From Acidobacteriota bacterium (lineage in GTDB: Bacteria; Acidobacteriota; Terriglobia; Acidiferrales; UBA7541), in contig QHYI01000103.1 in the NCBI GenBank assembly GCA_003223245.1, positions 1 to 64,000 of the forward strand: 64,000 nt of DNA. The letters run 5' to 3'. Below are positions 44,761-54,091 of the stretch, piece after piece. Position numbers and translations under genes: made by a program. The notes beneath the pieces were generated by a model. It saw only the letters and a list, made by a program, of their open reading frames with translations. It did no database searches and was not told where the DNA came from. How positions within the stretch are numbered: the first letter of the stretch is position 1; every line of letters begins with the position of its first letter.

Positions 44761-46332
44761 TCAGCTCACTTGCGCCAGTTCGTAAAGATATTCAACGTGA
44801 GAGAGCGCGGCGCCGTCCATGCCCTGCACTTTAGGATTGCTGGACTCGATGACGTAATACTCATCGGGCGCGTGCGCGCCGTTGCCATGGCCGAGCCCAA
44901 AATGGCCAGCGGGCAGGCGCAGCGGCTCGCCCGTGAAAACGTAACCCGGCCAGGAACCGGCCAAGCGCGGAAGAATCACGGGGTCGATGCCATTCTTCTT
45001 GTACACGGCAGTCGCGGCGCGAATCACCGCCGAATCGGCGGGCGTGGAAGTGGGATCGTAGCCGCCGGTCATGTTCACCTCGATATCGTCGAAGCCCTTC
45101 TTCGCGAAATGGGCCTTGAGCAGCGCGAGAGATTCAGCCGCGGTCATGTCCGGAACCAGGCGCAGATCAAGCTTCGCTACCGCTTTGCCCGGAAGAATGG
45201 TTTTGCCCCCGGGACCGGTGTAACCGCCAACGAGGCCTTCGATGTTGACCGTGGGACGAGAAACGAGCAGCTCGAGCGACTGCTCCCAGCTCACATCGTG
45301 GACCCAATGCTGCACGCCGAGAAGTTTTTTTGTGTCCGCTTCATTCATGCGGCGCGCGGCCTCGGCGACCATTTTCTTCTCGGCATCGGAAGGCGCCCTG
45401 ACTTTTGCCGTGTAGCCTTCGATGGCGGGATCGTTGCCGTCGGAAGAGACGAGCGAAGCAAGCGCTTCCACGAGATGCCACGCAGGACTGTCGAGGCGCG
45501 CCTTGTTGCTCGAGTGTACGTCCTTGCGCGGGCCGCGGCCCCAGCGTTCGCCGCTGGAGGTCAGTTCGCACTCGATGACGCCCTTGGCGCCGAGGAACAT
45601 CGAAACTTCGCCGTCGAGTCCTTGCGAGGCGAAAGGCATGAACACGCCGCTGCATTTTTTTAGCGCGGCGGCTACTTCCGGGCTGTGAACAACTTGCGGA
45701 AAATGGGGCGAGCCGATTTCTTCTTCGCCTTCGGCGACAAAAACGAGATTGATGGGCATTTTTTTGCCTGCGCCGCGAATGGCGTGGAACGCCGCGAGCA
45801 ATGTGGCTTCCGGCCCCTTCTGATTGACCGCGCCACGCCCCATGATGATTTTTCCGAGGCCGGGTTTGTCGAGCAGCGCGGCTGCGAACGGGGGAGAAGA
45901 CCATTCCGCGGGATCGGCCTGCTTCACGTCGTACATGAAATAGAGACCGAGGGTTCTGGGCGCGCCCGCATCCAGCGTGGCAAAGACGCCGGGCTGGCCG
46001 TCGGTGGGCATTTTCTTGACGCCGCTGAAGCCCGCTTCGCGGAGCATCTCGATCATCAGCTCGCAACCTTCGTTCATACCGCGATTTTCCGCGGCGATGG
46101 AAGGCTGGCGAATCCAGGTTTGTAGCCGCTTCACGGATTCGTCGTGGCGCTTCTCGATTTCCGCGCGAATGGCGGAGAAATCGTCAGGATGCGCCTGCGC
46201 CCAGCGGGGCAAGGCGGAGAGCGCAGCGGCGGCCGCGACACCTTCAAGAAAAGAGCGGCGACCGGTGGATGGAAAATTTTCCCCGCGTCCCCGCGGGCCT
46301 TTGCTGTTTTGGATTTCCGGTGAATCGGCCAT
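44761..46332 (-). CDS. M20-family peptidase-like protein with altered metal ligands, Tat-exported
   Basis: 523 residues with a twin-arginine leader (TGRRSFLEGVAAAAALSALPRWAQA). M20 dipeptidase fold with conserved VFVAEGEEEIGSPHF and C-terminal GHGNGAHAPDEYYVIES. The usual first metal motif (G-H-x-D) reads LYFMYDVKQ, so the His is Met133, and the bridging Asp of R-G-x-x-D-x-K-G is Asn170 (GRGAVNQKGP). Catalytic Asp135 and Glu204 remain. It may bind metal differently or have lost peptidase activity. I believe related sequences share this form, so it may be a subfamily rather than damage. First gene of the peptidase, permease and aminotransferase operon. Confidence 0.88.
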   Translation of the reverse strand: MADSPEIQNSKGPRGRGENFPSTGRRSFLEGVAAAAALSALPRWAQAHPDDFSAIRAEIEKRHDESVKRLQTWIRQPSIAAENRGMNEGCELMIEMLREAGFSGVKKMPTDGQPGVFATLDAGAPRTLGLYFMYDVKQADPAEWSSPPFAAALLDKPGLGKIIMGRGAVNQKGPEATLLAAFHAIRGAGKKMPINLVFVAEGEEEIGSPHFPQVVHSPEVAAALKKCSGVFMPFASQGLDGEVSMFLGAKGVIECELTSSGERWGRGPRKDVHSSNKARLDSPAWHLVEALASLVSSDGNDPAIEGYTAKVRAPSDAEKKMVAEAARRMNEADTKKLLGVQHWVHDVSWEQSLELLVSRPTVNIEGLVGGYTGPGGKTILPGKAVAKLDLRLVPDMTAAESLALLKAHFAKKGFDDIEVNMTGGYDPTSTPADSAVIRAATAVYKKNGIDPVILPRLAGSWPGYVFTGEPLRLPAGHFGLGHGNGAHAPDEYYVIESSNPKVQGMDGAALSHVEYLYELAQVS

Positions 46333-46481
46333 GGCTACCTCCGATCTATGAGGAACAGAATTTTGGGATTGCCAGGCAACGCTTTGGGCACGCGAGAGAC
46401 TATACCTTTCCTGTGCTCGTCGGCAACGGCTGATGAGGGATTTGAAGCACGGTCAAGAAAATGACGGTAGCTAATTCACGT

Positions 46482-46625
46482 TTACCATAACTGAACCTCG
46501 GCGCCCCGCGAGCGAAGACTGCGGTCAAAAGTGACAAGCTTCAAACCAGCCACAGAAGAAAACGCCAGCAGATACCCATCTACCCACACCTTTGGGGAGG
46601 AACTGCGAATCCACCGGAGCCCCAG
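46482..46625 (-). pseudogene. C-terminal remnant of a VapC-type PIN-domain toxin
   Basis: A minus-strand frame ending at TAA 46484-46482 reads SSPKVWVDGYLLAFSSVAGLKLVTFDRSLRSRGAEVQLW. This matches the end of VapC toxins (usually W-x-D-A-Y-L-A-A-F and L-V-T-F-D-R-x). Asp of VDGYL and Asp of TFDRS are the last two acidic active-site residues. The N-terminal two thirds and any antitoxin gene are missing. It occupies most of the gap between the M20 and amidohydrolase genes. Confidence 0.55.
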
Positions 46626-46654
46626 CGGCAGGCCGGCTTCGGTCCTTCGGGCGC

Positions 46655-47929
46655 TTATTTGGCTTGCCCGGTCACCTGATTCACGAAGATTCGCCCGCCT
46701 CTCATCACAAAAACGACGTGGCGCACGACGGTGATGTCCTTGAGGGGATCGCCATCGAGCGCGATGATGTCCGCGTCAAGGCCGGGAGCGATCGAACCGG
46801 TGCGATTCTGGAGCCCGAGGGCCTCGGCGGCCAGCGAGTTGGCGGAAACCATAGCGTCCATGGGTTCCTGACCGCAGGTCTGCACGCGATAGATAAATTC
46901 CTCGGCGTTGCGGCCGTGAGCGCCGGCAACCGCGTCGGTGCCGAAAATAACCTTGAGCCCTCGGGTGGTAATGGCTTGGCGGAAGAGTTGTTGAAACTCG
47001 GGCAGGACTTTTCGCATGGTCTCAAACGCTGTTTCCGTGTAATTGCCGAAGCCGAGATAGCGCGCTTTGTTATCGAGATAATTCTGAATCACCAGGCCGG
47101 CCTGCGGATCGAAATAGGTGCCGTGCTCGGCAAGAAAGCCGAGGTCGCCCTCGGTGGCGTACAGGCCGTGCTCGATTTCCGTGCAGCCGGCCTGCGAAGC
47201 CATGCGCACCGACGGACCGTAAGCATGCACGACCGTGCGCAGGCCAGCTTTCTTGGCCTCGCCGCAAATGGCGTCGAGCTGCTCTTGCGAAAGCGTGGGC
47301 TTGCCGCCTTCGCGGATGCTGCCGGAAGCAAAAACCTTGATGACGTCCGCGCCATCTTTGGCGTGTTGCTGAACGATGGCACGAAGTTCATCGGGCGTGC
47401 CGGTGGCGTCACCGCGGCCGAAGATCGGCTCGAGCGAAGTGAGGATTCGGGGGCCGGGCAAGCCCTGCCGGTCGATGGCGTCCTTCAGGTCCTTGTCAAG
47501 CGGAGAGCCAAGACTCTGCACGGTAGTAAAGCCAGCGGCGAGCATCTTCCAACTGTTCGCGGCGCCGGCGAGAGCGGTCTGCTGCTTTGGCTCGTTCTCT
47601 CCCGTGGGTCCGGGGGGTACGCCGGCAAGACGGCCATTGGCATCGAAATGCCACGTTGGATGAACATGCACGTCGATCCAGCCCGGCAAGACCGTCAGCC
47701 GCGTGAGATCGTAGGTAAGGGCACTCTTCGGAACGTTTCCGCCGACGCGGGCAATCTTTCCGCCCGCGACGACGATGATCGTGTTGTGGAGGACTTTCCC
47801 CTTGCCATCGAGAAGGGTCGAGGCTTTCAGAACGATAGGCGGTTCCTGCGCGGCGGCGAATCGAACCGCAAGGAACAGAGCAAGGACACTCCAAAAAGTC
47901 ACGAATCTCGAGCGGGACGTCATGGGCAT
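46655..47929 (-). CDS. Exported amidohydrolase
   Basis: 424 residues from ATG 47929 (GGGGAG upstream), signal peptide MPMTSRSRFVTFWSVLALFLAVRFAAAQ. Amidohydrolase-superfamily TIM barrel: VLPGWIDVHVHPTWHF supplies the H-x-H pair; carboxylated Lys is probably in ADVIKVFASGSI; later His in RTVVHAYG and TEIEHGLYA; Asp in VIFGTDAVAGAHG. The C-terminal small beta domain is GSIAPGLDADIIALDGDPLKD. These are prolidase/imidazolonepropionase-like hydrolases of unknown substrate. It lies upstream of the M20 operon on the same strand but separated by 320 bp. Confidence 0.92.
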   Translation of the reverse strand: MPMTSRSRFVTFWSVLALFLAVRFAAAQEPPIVLKASTLLDGKGKVLHNTIIVVAGGKIARVGGNVPKSALTYDLTRLTVLPGWIDVHVHPTWHFDANGRLAGVPPGPTGENEPKQQTALAGAANSWKMLAAGFTTVQSLGSPLDKDLKDAIDRQGLPGPRILTSLEPIFGRGDATGTPDELRAIVQQHAKDGADVIKVFASGSIREGGKPTLSQEQLDAICGEAKKAGLRTVVHAYGPSVRMASQAGCTEIEHGLYATEGDLGFLAEHGTYFDPQAGLVIQNYLDNKARYLGFGNYTETAFETMRKVLPEFQQLFRQAITTRGLKVIFGTDAVAGAHGRNAEEFIYRVQTCGQEPMDAMVSANSLAAEALGLQNRTGSIAPGLDADIIALDGDPLKDITVVRHVVFVMRGGRIFVNQVTGQAK

Positions 47930-48249
47930 GGCAACTCCCCGGTTGGTGGATAAAGTACGCCGTGATCACTCGCCGCACGTGGGCCGCGGCCACCGAGCAG
48001 GCGAATGAAATTTTCGCGCGCCGCATCATAGCGCCGGGCGGGAATACCTGCAATGGCGGTCGCTAGAGTGGCTAGAGTGATCGAGGGCCAGCCGCTCCTT
48101 TACGCCGCTTTTTTCAAAACTCAGCTGCAAAAAACTACTCCTTTGCAGTAGGATTCTGCGGGCTTAGACTTGCGCGTGGCTCGATGAGCGGTAGTTTGGC
48201 AGCAGGGGTGAGCGCTCAAGATTAGCGCTGAATTCAGGAGAAAGCAGAA
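47930..48249. promoter_or_regulatory. Divergent promoter region with small repeats
   Basis: 320 bp without a gene between the divergent amidohydrolase and PQQ-dehydrogenase genes. It contains a tandem GCTAGAGTG repeat (48062-48070 and 48071-48079) and two AGCGCT hexamers (48211-48216 and 48224-48229), the latter just upstream of the dehydrogenase ribosome binding site. No gene or terminator seen. Confidence 0.35.
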
Positions 48250-50339
48250 ATGCTTCCAAAAGTAAGAAAGACGGCTCTGCAGTGGGTGTGTTTGATCGTG
48301 ATGTGCAGTCTGATTCCTGCTATTGCTTCTGCGCAGTACCATGCGAAAGACACCGAGTGGCCTTCTTACGCCGCAGACACCGCCGGCACACGCTATCGGC
48401 CGCTGGACCAAATCAACGCGTCCAACTTCAACGACCTCGAGATTGCCTGGCGCATCAAGACCGATAATTTCGGCGACCGACCGGAATATAAGCTCGAAGG
48501 AACGCCGTTGATGGTGAACGGCGTTCTTTATGCGACCGCAGGCTCGCGGCGCGCGCTCATCGCGCTGGATCCGGAGACCGGGGAACTTTTGTGGATTCAC
48601 GGCGAGCACGAGGGCAAGCGCGGCGGAGCGGCTCCGCGGCAGCTTTCCGGCCGCGGCCTAGCCTACTGGTCTGACGGCAGGGACGAGCGCATTTTTTATG
48701 TGACGCCCGGTTTCCGGCTGATTTGCCTGGACGCCAAGACCGGCCAGCGCGTTCCTTCTTTCGGGGCAGATGGGATTGTGGACCTGAAGCTCAACGATGA
48801 TCAAACCATTCGGCGTGGAACAACGGCGAATGGGTGCCCGACCTCGAGACCGGGGAAATCGGCATTCAGTCGGCGCCGGTCGTCGCGAAAGACACGGTCA
48901 TCGTTGGCGCAGCGTTTCGCGAAGGCATGACACCGCGAAGCATGCGCAACAACAAGGGCTACGTGCGCGGCTTCGACGTGCGCACCGGCAAGCGGCTCTG
49001 GATTTTCCACACCATTCCGAAGAAAGGCGAGTTCGGCTACGACACATGGCTCAACAACTCAGCGGAATTCACGGGCAACACCGGCGTATGGACGCAGATC
49101 AGCGTGGATGAACAACTTGGGCTCGCGTATTTGCCGGTGGAATCGCCGACTAGCGATTTCTACGGCGGTCATCGCCCAGGAAATAATTTATTCGGCGAAA
49201 CGCTCGTTTGTGTGGACCTGAAAACCGGCGAGCGCAAGTGGCACTTTCAGTTGGTGCACCATCCACTCTGGGACATGGATATTTCCTCCGGGCCGATCCT
49301 TGCGGACATCACGGTAGACGGCAAAGCGGTCAAAGCCGTAGCACAGCCGTCCAAGCAGGGCTTTCTTTACGTTTTCGATCGCCTCACCGGCAAACCGATT
49401 TGGCCCATGCCCGAAAAGGCGGTCGAAGTCGGCAACGTTCCCGGCGAATGGTATTCCCCGACGCAGCCCATGCCTTCGAAGCCGCCCGCGTACAGCCGCA
49501 ACGGCGTCTCCATCGACGACCTGATTGATTTCACTCCGGCGCTGCGCGAACAAGCGAAAGCAATCGCCTCGAAATATCATCTGGGGCCGGTTTTCACGCC
49601 GCCGACGGTGAGCAAACTCGAAGGCCCGCTCGGGACGCTCACGATGGGCACAGCTTCCGGCGGAACGAACTGGCCCGGAGGATCCTACGATCCCGAAACG
49701 CATATTGCTTATCTGTATGCGTGCAACTCGTGCATCGAACCGATCGGCCTGGTGCCCGCGCCCAAGGATGTCTCGGACATGAACTACGTTGCCGGTGTCG
49801 CGGGAAGAGAGGTTCAAATCATGCGCGGGCCCGGCGAAAATGCTGGCGCCGATTCGCCGAAGCCGCCGAAGAAACGGGCTGCCAGCCAGTATGTGCGCTT
49901 GGATGTGGACGGCTTGCCCTTGGTCAAGCCGCCTTACGGAACCATCACGGCCATCAATCTTGATAAAGGCGAAATCGTCTGGCAAATCGCGCACGGCGAA
50001 ACGCCGGACGTGGTGCGCAATTCGGACCTTTTGAAGGGCATGAACATTCCGCGGACCGGCCAGGAAACGTACAACGTCGGGACGCTGGTCACAAAGACGC
50101 TGGTCATCGCGGGCGAAGCGCAGGTGACCACGACGGCCGATCATCCGCGCGGCGCGATGCTACGCGCTTACGACAAGGCCACGGGGAAAGAAGTGGGTGC
50201 GGTGTATATGCCCGCCCCACAAAGCGGCTCGCCGATGACCTACATGATCCACGGCAAGCAATACATCGTTGTGGCTACGAGCGGCGGGCCGTCCTCCGGC
50301 GAATATATTGCCTACACGCTGCCGTCGGCGGGCGAATGA
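48250..50339 (+). pseudogene. PQQ-dependent dehydrogenase, frameshifted
   Basis: Begins at ATG 48250 with AGGAGA upstream and a signal peptide (MLPKVRKTALQWVCLIVMCSLIPAIASAQ). The first frame carries WPSYAADTAGTRYRPLDQINASNFNDLEIAWR and tryptophan-docking propeller blades to about 48812. There coding shifts by one base into NNGEWVPDLETGEIGIQSAP and continues to 50339 (VRGFDVRTGKRLWIFHTIPKKGEFGYDTW, HHPLWDMDISSGP, FLYVFDRLTGKPIWPM, GGTNWPGGSYDPETH). Together they give about 695 residues, normal for a periplasmic quinoprotein alcohol/glucose-type dehydrogenase. A single missing base explains it; a sequencing error is as likely as a true mutation. The cytochrome c gene is coupled by a 4-bp overlap. 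Confidence 0.8.
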
Positions 50340-50779
50340 GAAAACTGTTGGTCCTGTCGAGCTTCGCGCTTATGGCATCTTCGTTTTGCTTGTTGCGCGC
50401 TCAAGAGGCCTCAGAGACACGCTCGGTTTGGGACGGCGTTTATACCGAGGAGCAAGCCAAGCGCGGTGAAGAGGTCTACCGCAAGGAGTGCGCTGCCTGC
50501 CACGGTGACATGCTCACGGGTGGGGAGTCCGCGCCTCCCTTGACGGGCGGCGCGTTCCAGGCGAACTGGAATGGTTTGACGCTTGGCGATCTTTTCGACC
50601 GCATTCGCAAAACCATGCCGCTCAGCAAGCCGGGCCGCTTGACGCGCCAGCAGGACGCTGAGGTTCTCGCTTTCATGCTCAGCATCAACAAATTTCCTGC
50701 TGGCAAGACGGAGCTTTACCGCCAGTCGGAGATGCTCAAAGAAATCCGCTTCGAAACCAAAAAGCCGGCGAAGAACTGA
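50336..50779 (+). CDS. Cytochrome c, electron acceptor of the PQQ dehydrogenase
   Basis: 147 residues; ATG 50336 overlaps the dehydrogenase stop (ATGA). Signal peptide MRKLLVLSSFALMASSFCLLRAQ, then a single haem c site C52-A-A-C-H56 in YRKECAACHGDML and the probable axial Met94 in KTMPLSKPG. A class I cytochrome of normal size. The overlap and family precedent make it the likely carrier of electrons from the quinoprotein to the respiratory chain. Confidence 0.92.
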   Translation: MRKLLVLSSFALMASSFCLLRAQEASETRSVWDGVYTEEQAKRGEEVYRKECAACHGDMLTGGESAPPLTGGAFQANWNGLTLGDLFDRIRKTMPLSKPGRLTRQQDAEVLAFMLSINKFPAGKTELYRQSEMLKEIRFETKKPAKN

Positions 50780-50811
50780 TGTATTTGCAAATTGAAGGCT
50801 GCCTGGCGAAA

Positions 50812-51342
50812 TCACGGAAGCTCGCCAGAGGCGACTCCTTTCTTCCTCGCCTGGTCATAAAGCGCATCGAGCTTCGATTGGAGGCCCATCTTCTTTCTCT
50901 CAAGGGCGCGGATCCGCACCTCAACAGGTTCCCTTTCATACCTTCTGTCCATCTCTACCCCGCTCGCGTTGGTGGTAGGCTCACCGGCTTTGAAATTCCT
51001 CAGATCCGTAATCTGTTTATCCAAGTCCACGATTTGCTTTAGCAAGTTTTCGATTTGGCTCCGAACGGAAGCCACATAACGCGGGCTCACCGGCTTGGGA
51101 GAAAGGGCTTTCGGCTTGTCCGCCGTATTGTCTTTCGCGTTCCCCACCACAGAGATTTTTCCGCTTGATTTGGAAAGGTCTTCATTCGTCAGCACCTTCT
51201 TGCCTTTTTTCGTGTCCGTGGAAGACGCGGAATCCTGCCGCTTTGAAGCAGCCGGAGCCGGGTTCGGGTCCGTAGTTTGCGCGATGGCGGGGATGGCCGC
51301 TAGAACGAGCGCAAGAACAGGAATAGAGAGTGAGCGGAGCAC
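50812..51342 (-). CDS. Exported coiled-coil protein of unknown function
   Basis: 176 residues from GTG 51342 (GGAGG upstream). Signal peptide MLRSLSIPVLALVLAAIPAIAQ, a charged Lys/Ser-rich stretch, then a helical region with heptad character (VASVRSQIENLLKQIVDLDKQITDLRNFKAG, and RIRALERKKMGLQSKLDALYDQARKKG). No family recognised. It lies 64 bp downstream of the next gene on the same strand and may be cotranscribed with it. Confidence 0.75.
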   Translation of the reverse strand: MLRSLSIPVLALVLAAIPAIAQTTDPNPAPAASKRQDSASSTDTKKGKKVLTNEDLSKSSGKISVVGNAKDNTADKPKALSPKPVSPRYVASVRSQIENLLKQIVDLDKQITDLRNFKAGEPTTNASGVEMDRRYEREPVEVRIRALERKKMGLQSKLDALYDQARKKGVASGELP

Positions 51343-51406
51343 GGGTTCCTCCAGTTCTTCCGAGTGCGGGGCCTATCTTGTGGCTATCAGTTTAAGGGGA
51401 AAGGTC

Positions 51407-52321
51407 TCAGGGATCCGCGGCGGTCGAGCCCGCTTTGTTCAAGTCGGCACGGGCTAATTCTTTTCGAATAACCTCGAGGGCTTGGCTGGGCGGGCCGATG
51501 TAGTGGTAGTTCGAATAAAATGACCGTTCGTGGATGGAAAATCCCGAAAAAAATTTGCGGCCATCATAATCGTATTGCGAAAAGGTCGGCAGCCAGAGCC
51601 CCGGCTGAACTTCGTACCGTTCTTGCATGAAGTGGCTGCCTTTATAAATCTTCCCTAGGAACAAACCAAAAGAAATGTCCTCGGTGACCTCGCATTCTAT
51701 GCGGGCGAGTTCCGCGGCATCTTCATCGATCCAGACGTATCCGTGCACCTTAGGGAGAATGGAGGTGAAGCGCGAGGTGGGTTTGAACGCCGGATTGGGC
51801 GTCAGCTCATATTTTGTCAGCATACGATCGCCGCGCGGCTCGCGGCCGACAAAAGTGAAAAGAAACGCGTTGTGCGCGGAATCCATAAGCTCGTTGCGGT
51901 CCTTGCGGCGCTTCGCATATTTTTCCAAGGCTTCGCGCTGCGAGCGGCTGTTGTTCACGATTAGTGTCAGCGCGTGTTCCAGACCTTCCAGACGCTCGCG
52001 GTAGGCTGCCGGGTCAGGGGGAATGCCATCGCCATTCACGGGAATTTTGTCCATCCCTGTGCCGGAAGGAATGACGCGGCTAATCTTTACCGAGGAGGGC
52101 ACTCGATCGTTAGGGTTTTTCCGGGTTTCCACCCGCTCGATGCGTTCGTAGACCTCAAGCGCCTGTTCGTCCCTTTTTTGATTGGCGATGACGCGGTCGA
52201 GCAGCCCGGAGGGGTTGGCCGCTACGGCCGGGTCGGACACGGGCACGGCCGACTGGGCCGCCGAGCCAACAGGTACAGCGAGAAGAAGCGCCGCAATGGG
52301 TGTGAATCTAGGGAGATACAT
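51407..52321 (-). CDS. Exported protein, acidobacterial conserved hypothetical
   Basis: 304 residues with signal peptide MYLPRFTPIAALLLAVPVGSAAQ. Helical N-terminal half (LLDRVIANQKRDEQALEVYERIERVETRKNPND), then a beta-rich part with KVHGYVWIDEDAAELARIECEVTEDISFGLFLGKIYKGSHFMQERYEVQPGLWLP, reminiscent of the LolA-like lipoprotein-carrier fold. I have no firm family name. No clear operator beyond the hexamer cluster shared with the divergent permease genes. Confidence 0.75.
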   Translation of the reverse strand: MYLPRFTPIAALLLAVPVGSAAQSAVPVSDPAVAANPSGLLDRVIANQKRDEQALEVYERIERVETRKNPNDRVPSSVKISRVIPSGTGMDKIPVNGDGIPPDPAAYRERLEGLEHALTLIVNNSRSQREALEKYAKRRKDRNELMDSAHNAFLFTFVGREPRGDRMLTKYELTPNPAFKPTSRFTSILPKVHGYVWIDEDAAELARIECEVTEDISFGLFLGKIYKGSHFMQERYEVQPGLWLPTFSQYDYDGRKFFSGFSIHERSFYSNYHYIGPPSQALEVIRKELARADLNKAGSTAADP

Positions 52322-52423
52322 TGTTTGAAAGCCCGGAAGCTCCGCCCCACCCAGCTATAGAAGGTTGGATTCGCCGAGCCTACTCTATTGTTGTACACCT
52401 TTGCGGGCCGAAACATGGAGGTT

Positions 52424-52587
52424 GGGCACCAATAGGGCACTCCCTCCCTAGTAGCCGCCGGAGCCATATATCGTAACTCACAGAAAAGAAATGGTATTGC
52501 CCGGTGCCCTAGGAGTCTTTGCGCGCGAATTCCGACTTGTTGGTTAGACTACAGCGAACCTGTTTGGTGCCCCGGGCACGGTACAAT
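52424..52587. promoter_or_regulatory. Cluster of GGGCAC/GTGCCC hexamers with a -10-like box
   Basis: Five copies of GGGCAC or its complement at 52424, 52435, 52504, 52567 and 52574 (first base). The last two form GTGCCC-C-GGGCAC directly before TACAAT (52582-52587). A TATATCG half of the 19-bp dyad found elsewhere lies between them at 52467-52473. It lies in the 437-bp gap between the divergent exported-protein gene and permease genes, where I see no gene. Confidence 0.4.
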
Positions 52588-52758
52588 AGATGTGCGTTTA
52601 AATGACCTTCCCTCCCTGCCGTGCGGCTTTCCTAAAATACCCAGGACGCCCGGCATAGCAAAGGGGCTGTTTACCCGTCTAAAAGAAGGAAGTCTCGGGT
52701 GTCTCTGGAACGAATGGCTTAGGTGAAACGTAGTACAGAGTGAGGTCGGAGGCCGGTT

Positions 52759-54081
52759 TTGGGCGTTACGCCGATTGACAGGTTTATGGGAATTCCGCGA
52801 GTGATTCCGTCCCCGGCGGATGCTGCCAGCAAGCAGGGCAGAGTCCGCCGGGCCGCCGTCACTGTTGGGGAGACCTTGCGTCTCGCCGTTGACTCCCTCC
52901 GCGCTCACAAGCTGCGCAGCTTCCTAACGCTTTTCGGCGTCATTATGGCGGTCACCACGCTCGTCGTGGTCATGAGTGCGATCGCGGGCCTGAACCTGTA
53001 CGTGGCCAACCGCGTTGCCAACTTAGGTGCCAACACTTTCATTGTCGATCGCTTCGGCATCATCACCAGCATGGACGAATTCCAGAAAGCGCAGAAGCGC
53101 CCTCTGATTACCTTCGACGACTACATGCGCTTGCGTGAGTCCATGCAAACGGCCAACGCCGTGGCCGCCATCGATGACCGCAACGTGCAGACGCGCAGCG
53201 GCGACATCAAGATGGAAAACACCGACGTGATGGGGGCCAGCGCGAATTTCGCACAAGTGCGCAACATCGACGTTGCGCAAGGAAGATTCATTACTCAGGC
53301 CGACGACGAGCACCGCTCGGAAGTCGTCTTTATCGGCGCCGACCTGGCGAAAAAGTTCTTTCCCAACGTGGATCCGATCGGTAAAACCATTCGCGCAGAA
53401 ACCCACACTTATCAGGTCATTGGCGTCGCCGAGCCCTTTGGCAGCGCTTTCGGGCAATCGCAAGACAATTACATGATCATTCCCCTGAACACCTATAGGA
53501 AGGAGTGGCACCGCCAGAGCGACTGGCTGACCATTTTCGTGCAGTCTCCGAGCGCGGAGATGATGCAAGCCTGCGAAGATGAAGCGCGCATGCTCATGCG
53601 CGCGTGGCGCAAAGTCCCTTACGACGCCAAGGACAATTTCGCGATTCTGGGCTCGGATTCCATCATGGCCTTGTGGCACGAGTTGACCGGCAATCTGGCT
53701 TTTGTGGCCATGGCGCTGGTTAGCGTATTCCTGGTGGTCGGCGGCATTGTGATCATGAATATCATGCTGGCGAGCGTGACCGAGCGCACGCGCGAAATCG
53801 GGCTCCGGCGCTCGCTCGGCGCGCGCAAAAAGCACATCGTTTTGCAATTTATGACCGAGTCTGCGGTGCTCGCGGCGGCCGGCGGATTGATTGGAATCTT
53901 GTCGGCCTACCTCGTGGTTTACGCAATTCGGGCGTTGTCCTCCTTTCCCATGAGTACGCCCATTAACTCCGTGATTTTGTCCCTTGGGGTGTCGACCTCC
54001 GTAGGGCTTTTCTTCGGGATTTACCCGGCGACGCGCGCCGCGAAGCTCGACCCCATCGAAGCGCTGCGGGCCGAGGGATAA
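52759..54081 (+). CDS. MacB/FtsX-type ABC permease (first gene of the second pair)
   Basis: 440 residues from TTG 52759, supported by GGAGG 6 nt upstream; ATG 52786 would shorten it by nine residues. N-terminal helix LRSFLTLFGVIMAVTTLVVVMSAIAG, periplasmic MacB_PCD domain, and FtsX block VSVFLVVGGIVIMNIMLASVTERTREIGLRRSLGARKKHIVLQF. Counterpart of the 31716 product (both have AFGQSQDN). Coupled to the next permease gene by a 10-bp gap. No ATPase gene nearby. Confidence 0.9.
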   Translation: MGVTPIDRFMGIPRVIPSPADAASKQGRVRRAAVTVGETLRLAVDSLRAHKLRSFLTLFGVIMAVTTLVVVMSAIAGLNLYVANRVANLGANTFIVDRFGIITSMDEFQKAQKRPLITFDDYMRLRESMQTANAVAAIDDRNVQTRSGDIKMENTDVMGASANFAQVRNIDVAQGRFITQADDEHRSEVVFIGADLAKKFFPNVDPIGKTIRAETHTYQVIGVAEPFGSAFGQSQDNYMIIPLNTYRKEWHRQSDWLTIFVQSPSAEMMQACEDEARMLMRAWRKVPYDAKDNFAILGSDSIMALWHELTGNLAFVAMALVSVFLVVGGIVIMNIMLASVTERTREIGLRRSLGARKKHIVLQFMTESAVLAAAGGLIGILSAYLVVYAIRALSSFPMSTPINSVILSLGVSTSVGLFFGIYPATRAAKLDPIEALRAEG

Positions 54082-54091
54082 GGCGGCGGAT

